From Mesocentrotus franciscanus (Eukaryota; Echinodermata; Echinoidea; Camarodonta; Strongylocentrotidae), in contig CP137685.1 of assembly GCA_037976565.1 (NCBI GenBank), positions 21,223,032 through 21,287,031 on the forward strand: a stretch of DNA of 64,000 bases. Direction: 5' to 3'. Shown here one piece after another: positions 49,021-60,479 of this stretch. Numbering within the stretch: position 1 is the first letter of the stretch; every line of letters begins with the position of its first letter. A program made the position numbers and the translations under genes. The notes beneath the pieces were generated by a model. That model was given only the letters and a program-made list of their open reading frames with translations. It was not told the origin of the DNA and searched no databases.

Positions 49021-49183
49021 CTGTAAACGCTGTTATTTTCTGAATTGCGTTGCACGCAATTCAGCCCATTCAAAACACGCATAAGAAGTCATGTTTATAT
49101 TTTCGCGAGTTCTAAAATTCGCGGACACCGACTTTACTGCGAAACGCGCGAAAATTAATGTACCACGAATATTACGTTTACAG
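49021..49183. mobile_element. CTGTAAACG TIR element inserted in the minisatellite
   Basis: 163 bases, CTGTAAACGCTGTTATTTTC to ATATTACGTTTACAG. Internal perfect hairpin TGAATTGCGT/ACGCAATTCA and TTTTCGCG-type motifs. Minisatellite units resume after it (CATCTGTCTCTCCATCTATT). Confidence 0.8.
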
Positions 49184-49736
49184 CATCTGTCTCTCCATCT
49201 ATTTATCTATTTATCTCTCTGACTTGCAACCAATCAGAAGAATCAAACTACATGCAACTCCTCCATCAATCACAATCCAAACCCCAATATTATAATTATT
49301 GGAAGATTTGCAATAGATATGGGTCGCTCTTGGCTCATTACATGAAAAAACCCTTAGGTACTCGCAAATTACTTCTGTCCGTCAACAGACAACATATATT
49401 TGTTTACAATGTCATGGTCTTTCCGAAGCATTTAGCTGGATCAAACAACACGATCAGAAACTAGGCCCTTTCCTTTATAAATCAGTATCTATCGTTTAAA
49501 CAATTGTAAACGAGGCATTAAAATACCACAAATTACGATAAAGCGCATGGTATAGATCCCCTTTTGGCAGAGATCTATGACAATGCTATACATACTGTGT
49601 ACTCAAAAGATTATCATCCAATTATGACATGAGGTATTGACATGCCAAATATACAAACCACTTCAGGTTCCATAAAATAATACAGGATTTGAGGGTATTG
49701 TTTGGATTGATGTACACGTGCTTGCATCAAAACATT

Positions 49737-49943
49737 AAGGCATGTTCAGATATGGCGTGGGAGACCACCGCAAAAAGCCGCTGCGTTTTTTAAATAATGT
49801 GAATGAATAGCAACTGCGCGCACTAAAGGACTTTTACGTCTTCACTGCACTCTGTGGTATAAGATATGGAAATGTGAAGCGCGTTTACATTTTACATCGT
49901 CATCACAAAAGAAGGCTGAGGTTTTGATATCTGAACGAGCCTT
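49737..49943. mobile_element. GTTCAGATA TIR element
   Basis: Starts AAGGCATGTTCAGATATGG and ends GATATCTGAACGAGCCTT, 207 bases, with the same body as the 27206 copy. Confidence 0.8.
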
Positions 49944-50139
49944 CATCCATGTAATTGCTACTGTGGCATGCTTGTTGGTGGTTATCAGGAAACTGAGAGA
50001 AATCAGACGATATAAACTTCAGTTCCTTGGAACTTCATGTAGGATAAGGTTGTGAGACAGCAACTGAATTATTGCTGTACATTTATATTGTCTGAATCAC
50101 ACAATTATCAAGAGTTCATTGGCTTTCTTTCACTCCATC

Positions 50140-50370
50140 CCCCTTTCTTTCTCCATCTTTCTCTCTCCCAAACTCTCTCTCTCTCTCTGTCTCTCTCTGT
50201 CTCTCCCCAACTCTCTCTCTCTCCCCAACTCTCTCTCTCTCTCTCTCTCTGTCATTTCTCTCCTCCTTCTTCTTCTCTCTCTCTCTCTTTCTCTCTCTCT
50301 CTTTCTCTCTCCTTTTCCTCCTCCCCTCTCCTCCCCACTTCCCCCTCTTCCCCTCTCTATCTCTTCCTGA
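50140..50370. repeat. CT-rich tract
   Basis: CTCTCT and CTCCCCAA repeats. Ser/Leu-rich frames and their reverse Glu/Arg-rich frames are artefacts. Confidence 0.95.
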
Positions 50371-50559
50371 AAGTGAGAACTTCTCATCCAAAGCCTAAAA
50401 CCCACCGACATGTCTTTTTTAGATGATAGTTTCACATCTCCTGCAGATAAGGTCATCTTCGTTACCCTCCATACTCACAATCATATCATTTAATTGCAGA
50501 GAACTAATATAATCATCATTACAAAGTGAGACAAGAATTGAAATAAGGATATTTCAATT

Positions 50560-51580
50560 GGATTATTACATCATTGAGCTACTACATTACAGCAGCACTG
50601 TGGTTAATTACCTAGGTTCTTCGCGTGTCTGCCAAAAAGTTTCTAAATGTGACAAATCCTCATGTACAAGCAGCATTGTTTTAGAAATGAACACATTATC
50701 TTGAATGTATATATAAATAAATATATACATCACATAAAGGCAGTTATTTTGCACAAGTTCTTGAGGAACACATTGTAATTTGGAAGCTCTGCTACAGGCA
50801 AACAAGTAGTGAAATCGTATTCGGGAATTCCACGCAATTTGCTTTCATACCCCTCTCTGTCCCCCACTACAGTGTCAAAGGCACTTAATTGGTTGATTAT
50901 ATCACGGTGTTATTATGTACAGCACTGTGAGCAACTGCCCAGGCTCTATTCATATACTGTATATACCGCTCTTATATCGCATAAGGGCAGTTAATTTTGA
51001 ACAAGTTCTTGAGGAACACATTAGGCCTGTCTTCATCAGCTCGAGATTGCCAAATAACCCGCTATTTTAACTATCCCGATCGCAAATTATCCAGCTAATT
51101 TGCGTCTTCATGAGCCCCCAGTTGCAATTAGCGGGATATTTGGTCGAGATAGTCATCCCAAGACATCTTGGGCTAGTTTGCAAACTATCCCGCTATTTGG
51201 CAAAATATCCCGCTAATTGTCCGGTGCGTCCTCACCAGCCCGAAGACTCGCACTATGCGCGAACGCTTAGCAAAATATCTCGAGCAAATTTCTCAAGCTC
51301 GAGATTCATGAATCTCGAGCTGATGAAGACCAATTTGTAACATCGGGCTTATTTCCCAAATTAGAAATTGCGGGCTATTTTGCAATCTCGAGCTGATGAA
51401 GACACACCTTTTGTAATTTGGAAATCTCAGCTATAGGCAAACAGTGAAATCGTACTCCGGAATTCCACTCAAATGCTTTCATACCTCTCCTGTCCCTCAC
51501 TACAGTGTCAACGGCACTTAATTAGTTGATTACATCATAGCTTAATGATGTACAGCGCTGTGACCAACTACCCAGGGTCA
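50560..51580. repeat. Tandem array, about three units, interrupted by two transposons
   Basis: Units begin near 50560, 50893 and 51526 (TTGATTA(T/C)ATCA...TACAGC(A/G)CTGTG) and share AAGTTCTTGAGGAACACATT, GTGAAATCGTA(T/C)TC and ACAGTGTCAA(A/C)GGCACTTAA. The second unit holds the 51024 element; the third is cut by the MITE at 51582. Confidence 0.85.
51024..51408 (+). mobile_element. TIR element GGCCTGTCTTCATC with a paralogous empty site
   Basis: 385 bases. The ends GGCCTGTCTTCATCAGCTCG and CGAGCTGATGAAGACACACC are inverted repeats. The flanks TTGAGGAACACATT and TTGTAATTTGG are continuous at 50761-50785 in a neighbouring duplicate, which proves insertion. No coding capacity. Confidence 0.88.
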
Positions 51581-51581
51581 G

Positions 51582-51870
51582 GGGGTGTTTCACAAAGACT
51601 AAGACTGACTTTAAGTTGGACTTAAGTATAACAGGCCGTTCATGCCACTGTTTGCTCTTACCATTTACTGGCATTTGTCTTTCAAGGGACGTACAAATCG
51701 TGGTCTCAAATCTACAGAGTTTACATTTTTTGATAGTTCATTATTGAAGGAAAGAATATTATCTAAAGATTATAATTTAGAGACCAATGGTGGTAGCAAC
51801 CAATGGCATGAAAGGCCTGCTATACTTAAGTCCAACTTAAAGTCGATCTTAGTCTTTGTGAAACACCCCC
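51582..51870. mobile_element. Tourist/Harbinger-like MITE, type A
   Basis: Same family. The flanks are CAG on the left and CTG on the right, so the duplication is imperfect. It interrupts the third unit of the 50560 tandem array. Confidence 0.83.
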
Positions 51871-52004
51871 CTGGTCATGTATATGCAGCTTACTTTACTG
51901 AATGTGGCTGATCCTGATATACTTGTGTAGTCATGCATTTGAAACATTAGAAGACTTAAAATGAGAGACAGATCTCTGTATTCATAACAGAGGTTTATCT
52001 TTAA

Positions 52005-52381
52005 AGGTAAAGACCAGTTTTGGAAACGCCCCTCTCTCAAATAATGAAATGGAAGCTCTCATTACCAATCATGTGAAAGAATATGCTTTGATGATACAAA
52101 TTTTGCCAGGAAACCGCCTACTAATTGATATATTTGGTAAATTCTTATATCTATTGGGACCAAATAGATATCGCGCACGTGGTCGCGTAGTCCTATATAC
52201 ATCTTTCTGTGTACAGTGCTTGTAACTTTACCAAGACTGGGCAAAATTTCTTATCATTTTGATGATTCCAGAACCTTGCAGTACACACCAATACTTAAAT
52301 GCTAGATGATCAACCTTTTCTGATCGATTCCACAACTTTTCTTTCACAATGCAATCGCATGACCAGAACTGGTCTCTATCT
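52005..52381. mobile_element. TTAA-flanked element, family F6
   Basis: 377 bases between TTAA at 52001-52004 and 52382-52385. Ends AGGTAAAGACCAGTTTTGG and CCAGAACTGGTCTCTATCT. Its right half reappears, reversed, at 44508-45030. Confidence 0.87.
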
Positions 52382-52405
52382 TTAAAGCATGGCTTACTCC
52401 AACAT

Positions 52406-52586
52406 ACAGTCAAACCTGTCTATTGAAGCTACTCAAGGGAGATAGATGAAATGGCCACTGTACAGAGGTTATCTTTCTAAACAGGTTCTACAAGCAAACA
52501 CTTCTTTCTTGAGGGAGACCAAAAGACATGGCCACTATAGACGGGTAACCTTTACAGAGAGATGGCCACTGAGACAGGTTAACTGT
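52406..52586. mobile_element. ACAGTCAAACCTG TIR element
   Basis: Begins ACAGTCAAACCTGTCTAT and ends GACAGGTTAACTGT, with internal ATGGCCACT repeats. Same family as the block at 8551-8802. Confidence 0.7.
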
Positions 52587-52609
52587 ACATGTAAGGGTAA
52601 CATGGGTTC

Positions 52610-52645
52610 TCAAGACTCCTCAAGACTCCTCAAGACTCTTCAAGT
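52610..52645. repeat. Short tandem AAGACTCCTC
   Basis: Four 10-base units, the last two changed (AAGACTCTTC, AAGTC). Confidence 0.85.
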
Positions 52646-52667
52646 CAGTGAAGGACAGTATAACCTG

Positions 52668-52715
52668 ACAGCCAGAAGGGCATTAACTCATATACTGTAA
52701 CACAGACTTAACAAT
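52668..52715. repeat. SHR half (left arm)
   Basis: ACAGCCAGAAGGGCATTAAC-TCATATACTG; the right arm is absent. Confidence 0.65.
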
Positions 52716-52859
52716 GAGTTTTTATCATCATTTCTTTATGCAATTTCAGGCTTAAAATCATTTTTATTATCAGATTTGTTATATACCTACATGAACAGTT
52801 TGTATGTTATACTGGTACCCTGCTCTGTAATTTACCTGTTACACTGAAAGATATTTCAG

Positions 52860-53300
52860 ATGTAATAGCTTTATGTAATAGCCCATTGTGGGGGCCCTCT
52901 TGTCCTACATCCATGACATACATCAATTTGCGGGCATCTACTGCCTCATTTTACAGCGTGAATCACTTTTTAACAGTCCATGATCCTGTTACGACATGGC
53001 CTCGCCAATTATTCCCCCTCCCTCTCCTGTTCCGACCCCCTCCCACTATTCAATGATTTTTTAAACCTTCTATGGTGTCATCTCACAGCTAATAAAACTC
53101 ACACCCATAATCCTGTTACCCAATTATTTCCCATCCCTCTCTTCTCACCCCCCACACCATCATCCTGTCCCGACCCCCTCCTCATGGGCCCCCTCCCACT
53201 ATCCACCGATTTGTAACCTTCTATGGTGTCATCCCACAGCATGAATGAATTCCTAACAACCCGTGTTCATCCCTGTTACATGGCCCTCTCATTAAACACC
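52860..53300. repeat. Diverged tandem units, about 150-180 bases
   Basis: CCGACCCCCTCC...CCCACTATTCA...CCTTCTATGGTGTCATC(T/C)CACAGC recurs at about 53026, 53171 and, more weakly, on either side. C-rich, no coding signature. Confidence 0.75.
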
Positions 53301-53557
53301 TCCTTGTTTGTTATCCTCCATCTCTCACACTCCACTAATTTCGACCTTCTCCAAATAACCCCTGCATTTCAAAACCACTTCAATTTCATCTTCTCTAAGT
53401 CATTCAGTTTCATTTTTAGTTCTCCTTATTTTTTTCTTCCATTTCTTGCATTACAATTCTGTTTATTCTCTTTTTTTATCAATCTCATCATTCACTTATT
53501 TTTATCATGTTTCTGCTTTGCCTAAGTATTCTTGTAAAGATATGTACTTTCCCTTTT

Positions 53558-53787
53558 CTCTCTCTCTCTCTCTCTCATCCTGTATACTATGTCTTCTAAT
53601 CTCTCCTTTCATGTTCTATCCCTTTATAACTCGCTCTCTCTTTCTTTCTCTCTCTCTCTCTCTCTCTCCTCACCCTGTGTACTATTTCTTTTCTTCTCTC
53701 CTTTTACGTTCTTTCCCTCTATAACTCTCTCTCCCTCATCTTGTGTACTTTTTCTTATCTTCCCTTCTCCTCTCCTTTTATGTTTAA

Positions 53788-53820
<33 letters not shown>

Positions 53821-53895
53821 TTCTTTCTTTCTCTCTCTCTGGTTCTATCCTTCTCCAACTCTCTTTATCTTCTCTCTCTCTGTCTCTTCCTCTGT
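53558..53895. repeat. CT-rich tract
   Basis: CTCTCT and TTTC repeats with a diverged longer unit (CTCACCCTGTGTACTATTTC / CTCATCTTGTGTACTTTTTC). Confidence 0.93.
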
Positions 53896-54102
53896 GCATC
53901 TATCCTTCACAATCTTAAACCACATCCGCTATCCCTTTTAATGCAGCATTGGGTTGCAGTGTAACTGCATTCTGGTACATCCAGGGAAACCGCACCATAT
54001 CACATGACCTGGCTCCATAACCCATCCCTTTGGTCTATCTGCTTGGCTCTGCATGACAACGCCAAGCAAGTTAATCGCATTTCTACATTACACATCGGCT
54101 GG

Positions 54103-54178
54103 TGACAGCAAGAAGGGTACCTCACATATCCTTTTACAAGTGTTCATTGGATCAATGCTCTTTTGGCTCTCACAAGAT
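54103..54178. repeat. SHR hairpin, degenerate
   Basis: GTGACAGCAAGAAGGGTACC and GATCAATGCTCTTTTGGCTC. Confidence 0.7.
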
Positions 54179-55045
54179 AGTGTAATTCTCTGGCTAAGCA
54201 TAAAGTTTGAGATTTTTAGAATCCACATTGGCCTGGGGGATATTAACAACTGCAAAACTCAAATTCAATACATATACATTAAACAAATTTTGAACCAAAC
54301 TCTTACAGTGACACAGGTAGACAATGTCATCAAAATTTCACTATGGTATACAATGTAATAGGCCTGTGTAATATGGTAAACAACATGGTAGAGAATATGG
54401 TTCACCTAATAAAAGCTGGTGTTCCTTCTTGAATTTTAAAACAGAATGATGAATTTTGGTTTCATGTATTATCCTTTATTTCCTTCATACTCTTTAACCA
54501 TTAACCCCAAGAATGCCAGTCAAATATTTTTTAAGGTTGATTCTATACATTCTAGCTGTACACATATTGTGGTATATTTTTATTTTGTTGGTACCCTGTA
54601 CATTTAACCATAAGAAAAAGGGGGAACCATGATATATAATTTGGAAAACTTATGTTTTGATATTATTGGCACAGTATAAGAATTGACCTGCAAAGCCACC
54701 TCAAAACTTCTCATTCTCTATAATGAATATAAAAAAAAGCTTCATACCTCATACTAAGAATCTTGAAATACTCATTGATATATAAGAAATAAATTACAGG
54801 GAAATAAAACCAAAGGGCAAGGCTAAACACAATATCGATTATGCTATTAGAAGCACATCTCTGCCATTTGTTTGACTACGTTATGATGAGCAAACCCCTA
54901 ACGTCTTAAAGAACCTCCCTTTGAAAATAGCCAGACACTTGATCACCACCTACTCTAGTAAGCTCTCAGAGCATCAATCTCCGAGCTCCTGGATCAGGAG
55001 TCGTGTCTTCATTTCATTAGACCGAGTTTCCAAACTAACCTGCTA

Positions 55046-55150
55046 TAAAGGCTTGTTCAGATATGTCGTGGTATTAGGTTAACCACAGCCCCAAAAAAGC
55101 TATTTATCTTAACCTGTTGGCTACTGAGTTCTGTCATCCCCATAGGCTTA
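55046..55150. mobile_element. GTTCAGATA element, truncated
   Basis: AAGGCTTGTTCAGATATGTC...GGTTAACCACAGCCCCAAAA, then CTGAGTTCTGTC. The right end is missing. Confidence 0.6.
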
Positions 55151-55437
55151 CTACCAGAACCACCAGGTTCCAGAAGGCAGAGGGTTCAACTTGAGCTTAT
55201 TTAGGCCAATGGATATCCACCTACAAATGTATGCTGTAAAGGAATCTTCATCCGCTGCATATGTAATCACCGCAATGCTATTTGCGTGGCTCTGTTTTCA
55301 AGAGTCGCCTCACCACATTCTAAGTTACAAGCACATACAGCATCTTCTAACATATATTACACATACTCGCCCTCACCGTATCCTACCTACATATATGGAC
55401 ATACAAGGCTTACTTCGAATCATCTGGTCATCACGTC

Positions 55438-55870
55438 GGGTCGGGTGGTCGCGCTACCGGACCTTTTGAGAAAACATGCTCCTTTATCAAAGAAATGTTG
55501 GGGTAATGTTTGTGAAATAAACCCCTCTCATCTACAAATGATTTGGTCTAATTTACCCGACAATTTGTGAAAACCCCTATGGCAAATCTACGAAAGGTCG
55601 CGTCCTAAACGTGCATCTTCACATGATCTTCCATTTTTCGTCATTGCGTTGGGTCGGGTGGTTGCGTTACCCGACCTTTTGTGAAAACATGCTCCTTTAT
55701 CAACGAAATGGCGTGGGTAATGTTTGTGAAATAAACCCCTCTCATCTACAAATGGTCCGGTCCGATTTACACGACACTTTGTGAAAACCCTATGGCAAAT
55801 CTACTAAATCAACTAAAGGTCACGTCCTACACATGCACTTTCACGTGACCTTCCGTTTTCGTTTCACGAA
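55438..55870. repeat. Tandem duplication, period 213
   Basis: GGGTCGGGTGGTCGCGCTAC...AAAACATGCTCCTTTATCAA...GTGAAATAAACCCCTCTCAT...GACATTTTGTGAAAA-type unit at 55438 and again at 55651. CpG-containing, no open frame shared by both units. Confidence 0.92.
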
Positions 55871-55984
55871 AGGTCATGTAATGCAACACAATACAAATCC
55901 ATAAACATTTACGACACAAGGACTTGTGATAAAATTATATAGGCCTATGCATGAATTCCCAATATTAAGCAAATTCCTGTTCAA

Positions 55985-56600
55985 GTTGTAGGCCTACATG
56001 CATTTATCACATCGTGTAACTGAATTCCATAATTACGCTCTCTACCACTCCCTAAGACATTCTGTAATGCATGTGCATAGCACATCTTACACAAGCATGA
56101 TCCACCCCCGATACATTCTGTTATACACATAAGCATACTGCACATCACATCTTGTAACATTATAACATACATACAGTACGCATAGAGTCGCCACTAACAC
56201 ATTCTATAACAAGCATGTATGCTAACATTCTTATTGGTCATTGACATCCCGCTTTGAGGATCAGGACAAGTAACAGAACAGATTCAGATGTTGTCATTAG
56301 TGTAAAATACATATGCCATCCCTGACACATCCTATATGTAACATACATCTGTTTGCATACCACATACAGTACATCACCCCCAATTAATAACAGTACCCTG
56401 TATGATCATACACTGTTCACCACATTCGTAACATAGACATGCATACCAACTCCAAGACATCCTACAATACATGAGCAAACCATCAGAGCCAGATCGTGCA
56501 ACGTGCACACGCATATACATACAACCTCAGGCAGATCCCGTCACAGAAGAGTACATCCATCCCATTTCGTGCAACATACATCAACATACCACATACTACC
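55985..56600. repeat. Diverged tandem repeats of CATACA(C/T)-rich units
   Basis: Repeated phrases such as GACATTCTGTAATGCATG, GATACATTCTGTTATACACA, GACATCCTACAATACATGAG and CATACCACATAC recur every 60-70 bases. It is an old, decayed tandem array. Confidence 0.6.
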
Positions 56601-58078
56601 CTCATCCCCTCGATCTACCAACGATCTAATGTTCGACCCGACCTACTTTTTGGGAGATAGATAGATTTTCCTAAATCTCTTGTGCACTCTTTTACACCTT
56701 TTACTAGATTTCCAATCACACTGTTTTGTCTAGGCTAGCGACCCAGATTTCACTACAGTCCCGATCAAATCAAGACAACATCGGGAGGTACATTTACGAA
56801 AATTTAAGACGCAAATCGATCAGTGTCCTCCGTTGCTGAAGGAGATGAAATACGTTATGTTGAAATGCTTGTCCACTCAATGAATTCATTCAATTCTAGC
56901 TAATGGGCAAATAGAACAAAATTGCAAAGACTTTCAAGAAATCAACTTCACGAAAAATTCCAATGTCCTATTGTATTGTCTATAGAAATGATGTTCGCAT
57001 TACATAATACTCATTGTCAAGTTCACATATTTTAAAACATGAGGCACGATGTTATTGAAAATGCCCAAGGTTAATTTTTTCAAAGTCGAGCTGCTTGAAA
57101 ATCTGCCCTATCATATAACACAGCACCCTCATCCATGCGCTCAATTCCTTTCAGGTATTGTGATGAAGAGCTCATGCCGTGCGCCAGTTAATTCCCGCAG
57201 TGTCTTTCATGTTCTCCAAGCCCAACCCCCGCATCAAGCAACACAGGTCCCTATTAATCATCTAACTGCTATTTCGGGAGTCGATCGTTCGGCCGACTTC
57301 CAAGTCGAGTTTAACGTCTAACCCCGTCCGTCCCCACCTCTTGATTAATAATTAAACCTGCAGCAGCATGGTGCCAACCAAGAACAGGGCATTGGCCAAG
57401 AATAGCCGAGGTCTACTACAAGAATCAGAAACAGAATCAAGTAAATATCTTACTCTTACTGCAAATGTATGTTTTCAGATGGTATAGAGGGATAACAACT
57501 TCATATGTATATATACCACATGTACATTCAGAGTTTGAATTAAAGCAGAGACTTGCATTACATTTTCCAAAGAGTTTCCTAAAATAATCTGTTTCAGTAC
57601 CAGAATTCAAAACATTACACCTGCCAGATTAGGGCCTAAACCAAGAACAGAATCAAGTCAAGCAATTTTCAGATGACAATAAATAATCAGGTCTTCCTCC
57701 CCAGTACCAGTGCTTGAATTATTCACAAATGAAATTTGTTGGTGAAGTTATAATTGTAGGTGTTAATTGTCCCATTAAAAATTGGGGAGGATGAATATAT
57801 TTTCAGTGAAGATAATTTTGAAAGTACTTTGCTCATTTTGGTCCATTGTTTTTTAAATATGAGATTATTTTTGTGGACATGAGTTTTGCTAGTTGCCTTA
57901 TTAATTTCTATTAGACCAAAGCCATCCATAATTTACTTAAAAATCTGTAAAAACAGTGAAGGTAAAAATGGCAAGATGTCATGACAGGTGCGGATCTAAG
58001 GGGGCAGGTTAGGGGGTTTAAACTCCTCCCCCTTGGGCGGCCAAAAAAAAAACCCCCCAAAAAAATAAAGAAAAAAGA

Positions 58079-58175
58079 ATGCACACTGGAGAGAAACCCT
58101 TTCAAGTGCAAATATTGTGAGAAGATATTCAACTCATCTGGTAACTTAACCAAACACATGATAATTCTGGATACA
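58079..58175 (+). pseudogene. Broken C2H2 zinc-finger relic
   Basis: One frame reads MHTGEKPF (the C2H2 linker). The next frame, one base on, reads KCKYCEKIFNSSGNLTKHM, a finger with C-x2-C, the conserved Phe and Leu, and the first His. An extra base at CCCTTTCAAG separates the two, and the second His is missing. It is probably a gene fragment captured by the surrounding element, not an active gene. Confidence 0.8.
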
Positions 58176-58184
58176 ACTATGTAT

Positions 58185-58544
58185 TAAACTGTTACTTGAT
58201 TTAAAAAGACGTTATCATGCACTGCTTTTTATAGTCTCCATTGTGTTAGTAGATGCTAGGAAAACATCACTTAATACGGGGGTTCAAAATAGCCACACAA
58301 AGAATCGCCTCGCCGCTATCCGGCTCGTGGATCATGCTCCGCATTGTCATTGGGTCAAACTGTTTAAACTGTTACTTGATTTAAAAAGACGTTATCATGC
58401 ACTGCTTTTTATGGTCTCCACTGTGTTATTAGATGCCAGGAAAACATCACTTACAGGGATCAAATTAGCACCCCCCAAAAAAAATTGCCTCGCCATTTTG
58501 CGGCTCGTGGAAGACGTCATTTTTTTGGTCAACCCCACCCTTAG
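58185..58544. repeat. Tandem duplication, period 180, inside the TIR element
   Basis: TAAACTGTTACTTGATTTAA...ACGTTATCATGCACTGCTTT...GGAAAACATCACTTA...CGGCTCGTGG, twice, starting at 58185 and 58365. Confidence 0.95.
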
Positions 58545-58717
58545 CAAGAACTAGATCCGCCCCTGCATGACAACAATCCATTTGGAAACCCTGTTACTAA
58601 AAATAAAATGAATTCAGGAGAATTACAATGTATGGATAAATTGATATAACCCCTTTTGCCTTTAATACCCTAAGGCTAATGTTATAGCCTACATCTGCAG
58701 CACATGCTTAACAGCAA

Positions 58718-58788
58718 CAACAAAAAGGGTGTTGGGCTTTATAGTAATATGCATTTATGCCCTTCTGGGTCTCAGCAGATGCTGTTAT
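58718..58788. repeat. SHR hairpin, degenerate left arm
   Basis: CAAAAAGGGTGTTGGGC and TTTATGCCCTTCTGGGTCTC with outer AGCAGATG. Confidence 0.65.
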
Positions 58789-59472
58789 GATTTAAACACT
58801 ATGTGCAAGGAATATTTGGGTGTCCAGTATGCCCCTTTGACAATTATTGAGATCATTATTTATACCGCGGTGGAACTAGTGATGTAAATGTTTATGTGCA
58901 GGGCGCCAAACCTCAAAAATATCCATGTGACAGATGCGGATTCAGGATTTAGGGTTTTAAGAAAAAAAAGGGGCGGGGGGCAGAAGTATGAACAGTTTCT
59001 GATAAATAAAATGAAAAATACAAATATACATGTATAAGGTTATCAGATATTGCAGGTGCTGTTTGGTTCCACAATTGGAAAAGGGGGCACATTTTTAATT
59101 GTAATAGGGGGCAATAGGTAAATTTGTGCCCCCTCCCCTAAGTCTGGCATGGCATATGATGCCTGTACATATCCCGCCTGTGACTGTATACTACAGCGGA
59201 ATGCCATCAATCAAACACACAGCTTTAGCGCCTCTGCCTCCCTGGAACATTCGTTGACAAAATCATGCATTTTGTAGTTCAACAAAATGAAGCGCTAATG
59301 GATTATTGATGTATCCCCTGGATATGCCGCGTGTGCGGTCTTCTTTTCTTACAATTTCCCTCTTGTTACTTTTCTTATTTTGATGTCTTCCCTGTAGTGA
59401 TATGTTGTGAAAGCTATCTTTTCTTTCATTTATACATGTAGTTTGCCTTGCCCTACAAATATTCTCCCTTCT

Positions 59473-59477
<5 letters not shown>

Positions 59478-59508
<31 letters not shown>
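59478..59508. repeat. (CT)n microsatellite
   Basis: C run followed by about 13 CT units. Confidence 0.95.
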
Positions 59509-59512
<4 letters not shown>

Positions 59513-59524
59513 CTCTCCTTCCCC

Positions 59525-59800
59525 TGTAACAATTTAATTAAATCTAGGCATGATTCTTTCCATTTTCCTACCTTCATTACTATATATTTTCACTTTTGAC
59601 ACAATCCATCTCACAAATACATACCCATTAATGTCTCCCTCATACTGCTGCTTCTCTTTTAACAATGTATTTAAATCTAGGCATGTATCTTTCCGTTTTT
59701 CTACCTTCTTTACTAAATATTTTCACTTTTTAAACAATCCATCTAACAAATACATACATAACCATTCATTACTCTGTCATATTGCTGCTTCTATCCTCTC
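59525..59800. repeat. Tandem duplication, period about 125
   Basis: AACAATTTAATTAAATCTAGGCATG...TTTTCACTTTTGACACAATC...ACAAATACATACCCATTA is repeated with modest divergence from about 59660. Confidence 0.88.
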
Positions 59801-60039
59801 TCTCCAACAATTCACTTTGGCATTTGCTTCTTTATCTTATGCTCTGATTGTTCATTCCAATAAATAATCAATCTCCTTAAATACCAATAAATAGTCACTC
59901 TCCATTTATAAATGTCCAAACCCTCACAGATTAAAGTCCCCTGAACTTTTCAATTGCTCCTTTCGTCCAATTTTGAGAAGAAAAATGGGTCACACAGCAG
60001 TGATCCATAACCATAAGTAATTGATTTCAATACATCATT

Positions 60040-60112
60040 TGCTGACAGCAAGAAAGGCATTTTCTGTATACCTATGTTTATGAGTTAATGTCCTTCTGGC
60101 TCTCAGTCTATG
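60040..60112. repeat. SHR hairpin
   Basis: CTGACAGCAAGAAAGGCATT and GAGTTAATGTCCTTCTGGCT with TCTCAGTCTATG outside. Confidence 0.78.
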
Positions 60113-60148
60113 GAACAGAAACTTCATTGAAGATTGAAGAGTTACCAG

Positions 60149-60459
60149 GGGGGTGTTTCACAAAGATCGTAAGTTGAACTTATCTATAAGTTGGACTTAA
60201 CAATTATGGAAAGCTGTTAGCATTTTTGAAAACATTTTGTAAAAGTTATTTTAAAAGGCATAAAATGTTGATTCAAATCATTCTTATTTTCTATTATAAA
60301 GGAGATTTCATGTTCTTGATGTGGAATTTGTGAAAAGTCTAAAATACTTGATATTTTGCTTTTGAATATATTTTATTTTAAGGCTACAAATGGCTCTCCA
60401 TAATGTTTAAGTCCAACTTAGAGTTAAGTTCCACTTAGGATCTTTGTGAAACACCCTCC
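60149..60459. mobile_element. Tourist/Harbinger-like MITE, type B
   Basis: Close copy of the 44533 element, flanked by CAG (60146-60148, 60460-60462). Confidence 0.87.
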
Positions 60460-60479
60460 CAGGTACACAACAGTCAAGT

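Larger units (their letters stand above)
57985..58565. mobile_element. CAGGKGCGGATCTA TIR element with captured sequence
   Basis: Starts CAGGTGCGGATCTAAGGGGG and ends CTAGATCCGCCCCTG. Flanked by CATGA (57980-57984, 58566-58570). It contains a zinc-finger relic (58079-58175) and two 180-base tandem units. Confidence 0.8.

Noticed and set aside
48286..49084. Plus-strand open frames of 246 and 260 codons
   Set aside because: They are translations of a 54-base pyrimidine minisatellite whose length is a multiple of three. Low-complexity Ser/Leu/Pro/Tyr, no domain, no splice signals.
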